64,000 bases of DNA from Rhyzopertha dominica (lineage: Eukaryota; Arthropoda; Insecta; Coleoptera; Bostrichidae), in the NCBI GenBank assembly GCA_025024175.1, contig QCXZ01000053.1, forward strand, positions 186,001 to 250,000, read 5' to 3'. The notes below the pieces were generated by a model. It was not told the origin of the DNA. It was given only the letters and a program-made list of their open reading frames with translations, and searched no databases. Both the position numbers and the translations under genes were made by a program. This document shows, piece by piece, positions 58,501-64,000 of the stretch (positions are counted from its first letter, which is position 1; each line of letters opens with the position of its first letter).

Positions 58501-59178
58501 ACAGAGTTATATAAGTAAATGATCTTGAATAAACTGAAATTTTGTTTTGTCTTAAGACTTCGCTCTGTATTTGGTAAATTAATTGATGCTTTTAAAAACT
58601 CTTACCCTTGTTGAAATCACTATAAAACGCTGTATCTTTTAGTATGTAATAATTTCAATTAGATGTGTATATAACAGAGTTATATAAGCAAATGATCTTG
58701 AATAAACCGAAATTTCGTTTTGTCCTAAGACTTCGCTCTGTATTTGGTAAATTAATTGATACTTTTAAAAACTCTTACCCATGTTGAAATCACTATAAAA
58801 CGCTGTATCTTTTGGTATGTAATAATTTCAATTAGGTGTGTATATAACAGAGTTATATAAGTAAATGATCTTGAATAAACAGAAATTTCGTTTTGTCCTA
58901 AGACTTCGCTCTGTATTTGGTAAATTAATTGTTACTTTTAAAAACTCTTACCCATGTTGAAATCACTATAAAACGCTGTATCTTTTGGTATCTAATAATT
59001 TCAATTAGGTGTGTATATAACAGAGTTATATAAGTAAATGATCTTGAATAAACTGAAATTTTGTTTTGTCTTAAGACTTCGCTCTGTATTTGGTAAATTA
59101 ATTGATTCTTTTAAAAACTCTTACCCATGTTGAAATCACTATAAAACGCTGTATCTGTTGGTATGTAATAATTTCAAT
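55545..59178. repeat. 173-bp satellite array 1 (~21 monomers)
   Basis: Direct tandem monomers of 173 bp. Landmarks are gctctgtatttggtaaatta, actcttacccatgttg, aaaacgctgtatctttt and aatttcaattaggtgt. Two variants differ in the segment after taggtgt: cagagttatataag with aaactgaaatttcg, and taagagatttacataag with aatcagaaattttg. The second variant dominates 57260-58060 and alternates with the first. Minus-strand 67-aa frames that span monomers are a by-product of the period. N bases at 58192, 58203 and 58246. Confidence 0.95.
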
Positions 59179-59500
59179 TACACAGACGGACAGACACGAT
59201 AACGAAAGCTTTATCGCTGGATGCGATTTATGGTTCTGAAAAGAACCGTTTTTATTTTAATGAAGCACGACAGTTCGTGTGGTTGATCGTTTGCAGCCTG
59301 TTTGTCGCTTTCTCCCTACGGTACAACCAGTGATGTATGTCCTTGTAACAGGAACAGCTGGAGTGAAAACGGAGACACATGCTTCGGTCCTCGGTCTTCA
59401 TTCGGATATGGCTCCTTCCTGTTGAAACAATCGAAATAGTTTAGTAGCACACACAGAAATATTATCCTTGCATTATTTTATATCAGACTAGAGTGTTCCA
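59179..59500. other. Junction between satellite array 1 and the second duplication copy
   Basis: Unique sequence that contains a histone-type 3' stem-loop on the minus strand. Sequence upstream of it on that strand faintly resembles the end of H2B. Confidence 0.4.
59232..59247 (-). ncRNA. Histone mRNA 3'-end type stem-loop
   Basis: The minus strand reads GGTTCTTTTCAGAACC, a perfect 6-bp stem with a TTTC loop. It fits the metazoan histone mRNA consensus and is preceded by an A-rich AAAAC. Such elements bind SLBP and direct U7-dependent 3' processing. The coding sequence that should precede it (59250-59420, minus) is not an intact histone; GTTACAAGGACATACATCAC weakly recalls the VTKYTSS end of H2B. 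It is probably the relic of a histone gene. Confidence 0.5.
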
Positions 59501-62500
59501 GTAAATGGATGAGCGAAAGGTACAAAATTTTCTCCAGTTTAACACCACCGTCACTTTCTGTCTATAAAGCGCAGTGTTTTGGAAAGATGCCTAGAGCATC
59601 AGCATCTGATGACATTGCTCTTTTCAATAATGGAAGACTGTTGCACTGCGTTTTCTTAATGCAGCGAGCGCAAGAATCAATCGCGGAGATGTTTCTTCTT
59701 CAGCGTTCTTCATTGGTGCTGCCCGTGGCAATGGTCTATTAATCAACGAGTACTTCATACTTATTGCTTCGCTTAAATGTTTCCAATACGTCCCTTACTT
59801 GCTCCGATGCGGTCACAACTTCAACCATGCTAATTCAAGTGAGTTACCTACATGCTTTTTTAACCCAATTACGGCTTTTTTCCAGTCATTATGTTATATA
59901 ATGAGCAATATAAAAGCCTATTGATTAAATCATTACTGCTGGGTCATAATTCTACCAGTTTTAATTTGTAAAATTGATAATTTACACTAAAAACGTTTTA
60001 ATAACAATCTCGTAACCTAGAAATTAACTTATTTATTTGATCTACTCGATGCGTGGAACTACACGAAAAGTACGAAACCACCAACTTCGAGTTTTATTTC
60101 GCAAATATCACTAGACAGCAATTTGTCACCAGATATCCGCCGGCATCTGAACGAAATCCCCATAAGCGCAATGTATAATTTCGAGTTTTGGTATCAGGAT
60201 CGCAGAAGTGCGCATGGGTATTTGTCACCAGATACAGGTCTCGGGCAACAGTTGGTACTAGTAGGTGCAATAACCCATAGTCGGTCGTTCGAACGGAAAT
60301 AATTGACATATTGACAGACAGCCAATTTTTGAGGTTACTACCGCGTATTTAGCGTTTTGGAGGTGATTTTTGAAGAATAACGCAATAAATGTGGAAAATA
60401 GCTCTGGATTTTGATAATCTGTATCAAGGAAGAAGTCCCGTAACCCCAGGGACAGTCACATTCAACCACTTATGTGCGATAAATAGCCAAATGTTGTGTT
60501 ACACATTGCCGCGTTCGGCTCTAGGGTATTAACATAATGGATATTAACATAATGGAAGGCATTAAACTGATTAAACTCTGTTACAGAAGGGGATATTACT
60601 AGAGTGAAGTGGGTTGAATGTTCACCGTCCACATTCCAATTCGAATAGCTCTGTCTTACTTGTCTGCGCTCATGGATTTTGCGTATTTGATTTTGTTTTC
60701 ATCGGCTAGTAAAAGGGAGCGTCGAACAACTGTATGGTGTATTTTGTTTCAAAATTCTGACACGTTCATGGGAGAATTTTTTATGATCTCAGCTGAATAC
60801 ATACGTACTTCCATGATGGTATCTGAAGGGCAAACGGAGCACTTAGGAAAGCGAATACTTAAGGTTGATAGATAGTAGATAAGGTAGGTGGCCTCGTAAC
60901 TGGGATGACCTCACGGGATGTCTACCGTACGAGCTGTGTGAATGAATTTAGTGGTTCTGTTGTTCGTATAACGTTTATTGATAGTTTTTTCTACGTTCAT
61001 CGCAGGAACGTCAATATTGCCTTTTTTCAGATGCCAGGGATGATATGTAGCGTAGATATTTGCAAAAATAGCTTCTCTCAAGTGAAGGGAAGGAAATCTA
61101 ACCTGCAAGAATATGCCGCAAGCATTTCAAAGCATCTGATTGTTAAGATGACATTCTAAAGTTATGGGGACAGAGCCCAGGCGTATGTTAAAAAGCACAG
61201 GTAAAGTTTTCTTATTATTAATATGTATGTTGTACATTGTACATAGGTATATCATTTTTAGCTGTACTCCGTTTGTTGTTGAAGCCGTCAGATAAAAAAG
61301 ATCAAGCACTAAAACACATAAGAGCTGAAGTAAAAAAAAGGAAATATCTAGTAACAGCATTTTCCTTGTTTGACATTCGCGACTATTACTGACATCGCCA
61401 CTGCAGGTCGTACCTACTTTACGAGTTATCGAGCTGTAAGTACTACCCGTGCGATACGAATACACTGATTTCAAATTCCTCATTTTCTTTGACCTGCTCT
61501 TATTTCCAAGATTTCTATACAAACCATAACGTATTTGGTATCAAACAGGGGTAGAATTTTCTCATCTAACAGATTATGGACACCGATTTTGGATATCAGT
61601 TTTAATTTTGTGAGAAATCATCAATTTTCGATTTATCAAATTGGGCGTCATTTCCAAGATTTTTACACAAATCCTGGCGTATTTGGTGTCAAACAGGGGT
61701 GACATTTTCTCCTCTAACTTATTTTGAGCATCACTTTTGGATGTCGGATTGATGACGAGAAGATGAGTTCTCTATTCAGTTTCAAAAAAAGTGAGCGGTG
61801 GAAATTTTTCAATTTGCGTGAAGTGATTTTACTAGATGGATGTGTAACACTAGATCGCACTAGATATTTGAACATGCAGGAGTTTCGCAGTTGCATTTGA
61901 AAGACTTGCCAGAATGTGCACATATTCTGTAGATAAAATCGTAAAATACAAATTCAATCATATGAACAAGAAACTAAACAACAATCGACTGTACGGGTGT
62001 TTCACAAAGTGAACCTAAATCAATAAAGGTGATGTGGTTATAAAAAGGTTTCCGGAAAAAAAATTATTACGTCTTTACTTCTATGTTATAGGCAGGACAA
62101 TCAATGCCAACTGATATGCTTTAATTTGTTTGGTGAAAGTTATCAGTGAAATTTGAAGCTAAAAGCAGAGTAGTAGATCATTGTCTATCATTACACAAGC
62201 ACAAACTGAATTCGTTAAACTGTTGAGTTTTTGAACAGTAAATTACCGAATCCTTACCCACATTTGACATATATTTTGGGAAGCAATGGAGCAATTTCAA
62301 AAGTTCTACGTACTTAGCAAGACAAACTTAAAACAGGCCTATTAATTCATTTAATAAAAATTAGACATCTGTGACTATAAATCATAACACAATTCAGGTT
62401 GTACTGTACATTATTTTTCTTTCTACAGGACGAAGATGGCCAGTTATTTCTTGGGATGGGATTTGCTCCTTCAAGTGCTGAACAGGAGGTAGAATCAAAC

Positions 62501-62748
62501 CAGGCTATGCTAATGTAGACAGAACGAAGATATTCCTAGAAAGGGGTTGAAAATTACACCGCCAGGTACTCGAGATAAGTACGAAATGAGGAGAGGATCT
62601 GGGATCTGCACCACTTCATCGGTACATCGGCAGTAGTTCCAGTTAGCTTTATATGTCACGAAGTTAAAAATCTGCAAGTGGAAGTCATTTACGCCAATTT
62701 TTAACTTTGTCTTAGACTTCGCTTTGTATTTAGTGAGTTAATTGATTA
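59501..62748. repeat. Segmental duplication, second copy (non-satellite part)
   Basis: A direct repeat of 52423-55544, ~7.08 kb downstream at its start and ~7.2 kb at its end. It contains the second copies of the short repeat, the THAP-like fragment, the 151-bp tandem pair and the possible terminal exon. Confidence 0.85.
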
Positions 62749-64000
62749 ATTAGGTGTATATTTAAGAGATTTATATAAGTAAATCGTCTTGAATAAACCG
62801 AAATTTCGTTTTGTCTTAAGACTTCGCTCTGTATTTGGTAAATTAATTGATGCTTTTAAAGACTCTTACCCATGCTGAAATCACTATAAAATGCTGTATC
62901 TTTTGATATGTAATAATTTCAATTAGGTGTGTATATAACAGAGTTATATAAGTAAATGATCTTGAATAAACTGAAATTTCGTTTTGTCCTAAGACTTCGC
63001 TCTGTATTTGGTAAATTATTTGATACTTTTAAAAACTCTTACCCATGTTGAAATCACTATAAAACGCTGTATCTTTTGGTATGTAATAATTTCAATTAGG
63101 TTTGTATATAACAGAGTTATATAAGTAAATGATCTTGAATAAACTGAAATTTTGTTTTGTCTTAAGACTTCGCTCTGTATTTGGTAAATTAATTGATGCT
63201 TTTTAAAACTCTTACCCATGTTGAAATCACTATAAAACGCTGTATCTTTTGGTATGTAATAATTTCAATTAGGTGTGTATATAACAGAGTTATATAAGCA
63301 AATGATCTTGAATAAACTGAAATTTCGTTTTGTCTTAAGACTTCGCTCTGTATTTGGTAAATTAATTGATGCTTTTTAAAACTCTTACCCATGTTGAAAT
63401 CACTATAAAACGCTGTATCTTTTGGTATGTAATAATTTCAATTAGGTGTGTATATAACAGAGTTATATAAGCAAATGATCTTGAATAAACTGAAATTTCG
63501 TTTTGTCTTAAGACTTCTCTCTGTATTTGGTAAATTAATTGATGCTTTTAAAAACTCTTACCCATGTTGAAATCACTATAAAACGCTGTATCTTTTGGTA
63601 TGTAATAATTTCAATTAGGTGTGTATATAACAGAGTTATATAAGCAAATGATCTTGAATAAACTGAAATTTCGTTTTGTCTTAAGACTTCTCTCTGTATT
63701 TGGTAAATTAATTGATGCTTTTAAAAACTCTTACCCATGTTGAAATCACTATAAAACGCTGTATCTTTTGGTATGTAATAATTTCAATTAGGTGTGTATA
63801 TAACAGAGTTATATAAGCAAATGATCTTGAATAAACTGAAATTTCGTTTTGTCTTAAGACTTCTCTCTGTATTTGGTAAATTAATTGATGCTTTTAAAAA
63901 CTCTTACCCATGTTGAAATCACTATAAAACGCTGTATCTTTTGGTATGTAATAATTTCAATTAGGTGTGTATATAACAGAGTTATATAAGCAAATGATCT
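62749..64000. repeat. 173-bp satellite array 2, continuing past the window end
   Basis: The first monomers are essentially identical in order and variants to the beginning of array 1, including the unusual first monomer with gattaattaggtgtatattt. Satellite and flank were therefore duplicated together. At least seven monomers are present before the window ends. Confidence 0.93.

Noticed and set aside
55811..63392. Repeated 67-aa minus-strand frames (MGKSF-type)
   Set aside because: They recur only because the 173-bp satellite period leaves the same frame open across monomers. There is no promoter, no signal and no independent support.
55545..64000. Possible CRISPR-like regular repeats
   Set aside because: The repeats are directly adjacent 173-bp satellite monomers without unique spacers, in a eukaryotic genome.

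Overview
This is a eukaryotic nuclear window, almost certainly from an insect. It is AT-rich and has spliced genes with short GT-AG introns. It carries insect-type gustatory receptors ending in the TYLVILLQF-type motif, arthropod-type SmydA SET/MYND genes, a BTB-zinc-finger gene, mariner-type transposon remnants and a long satellite. A beetle is my guess, but the sequence alone does not prove the order. Scattered single N bases and two one-base frame breaks inside otherwise intact conserved genes point to a draft assembly with small indel errors.

Layout. 1-6780 is mostly non-coding, apart from a 1.56-kb element at 2537-4097 with perfect 12-bp terminal inverted repeats (TIRs) flanked by TA. 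It carries a minus-strand gene for a small proline-rich secreted peptide (copy D). 6816-10121 holds two minus-strand nuclear zinc-finger genes: a 12-finger C2H2 protein, and a BTB + 3 C2H2 + AT-hook-like protein with a probable untranslated first exon near 12040. 14666-20420 is a seven-exon myo-inositol-3-phosphate synthase gene (+), followed by a decayed DDE transposase fragment and a 213-bp MITE. 22012-23428 is a single-exon ZCCHC9-like gene (-). 24070-32605 is a tandem array of five gustatory receptor genes (+); four look complete and the third has lost its last exon. 33189-33998 is a three-exon histidine-rich secreted prepropeptide gene. 34593-38456 is a convergent pair of SmydA-type SET/MYND genes. 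39565-41267 is a three-exon gene for an unrecognised 142-aa protein.

From 43360 onward the window is accessory DNA. Three direct copies of a ~2.8-kb unit (about 43360, 46150 and 48950; the last is truncated) each carry one copy of the proline-rich peptide gene (A, B, C). Each copy has a TATA box, an almost invariant signal peptide, a variable mature region and a polyadenylation signal. A fifth small secreted peptide (E, with a CPPIC core) lies at 50961-51083. 51969-52280 is a PP2A catalytic-subunit pseudogene. From 52423 to the window end a ~7.1-kb block occurs twice. Each block is ~3.1-3.2 kb of mixed sequence followed by a 173-bp satellite array. A histone-type 3' stem-loop sits between the two blocks on the minus strand.

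The most interesting material is the small secreted-peptide family: tandemly amplified, variable in the mature part, and present in one case inside a TIR-bounded element 40 kb away in the opposite orientation. The histidine-rich prepropeptide and peptide E add two unrelated short secreted peptides in the same window. Their function (immune, reproductive, effector or other) cannot be read from the sequence.
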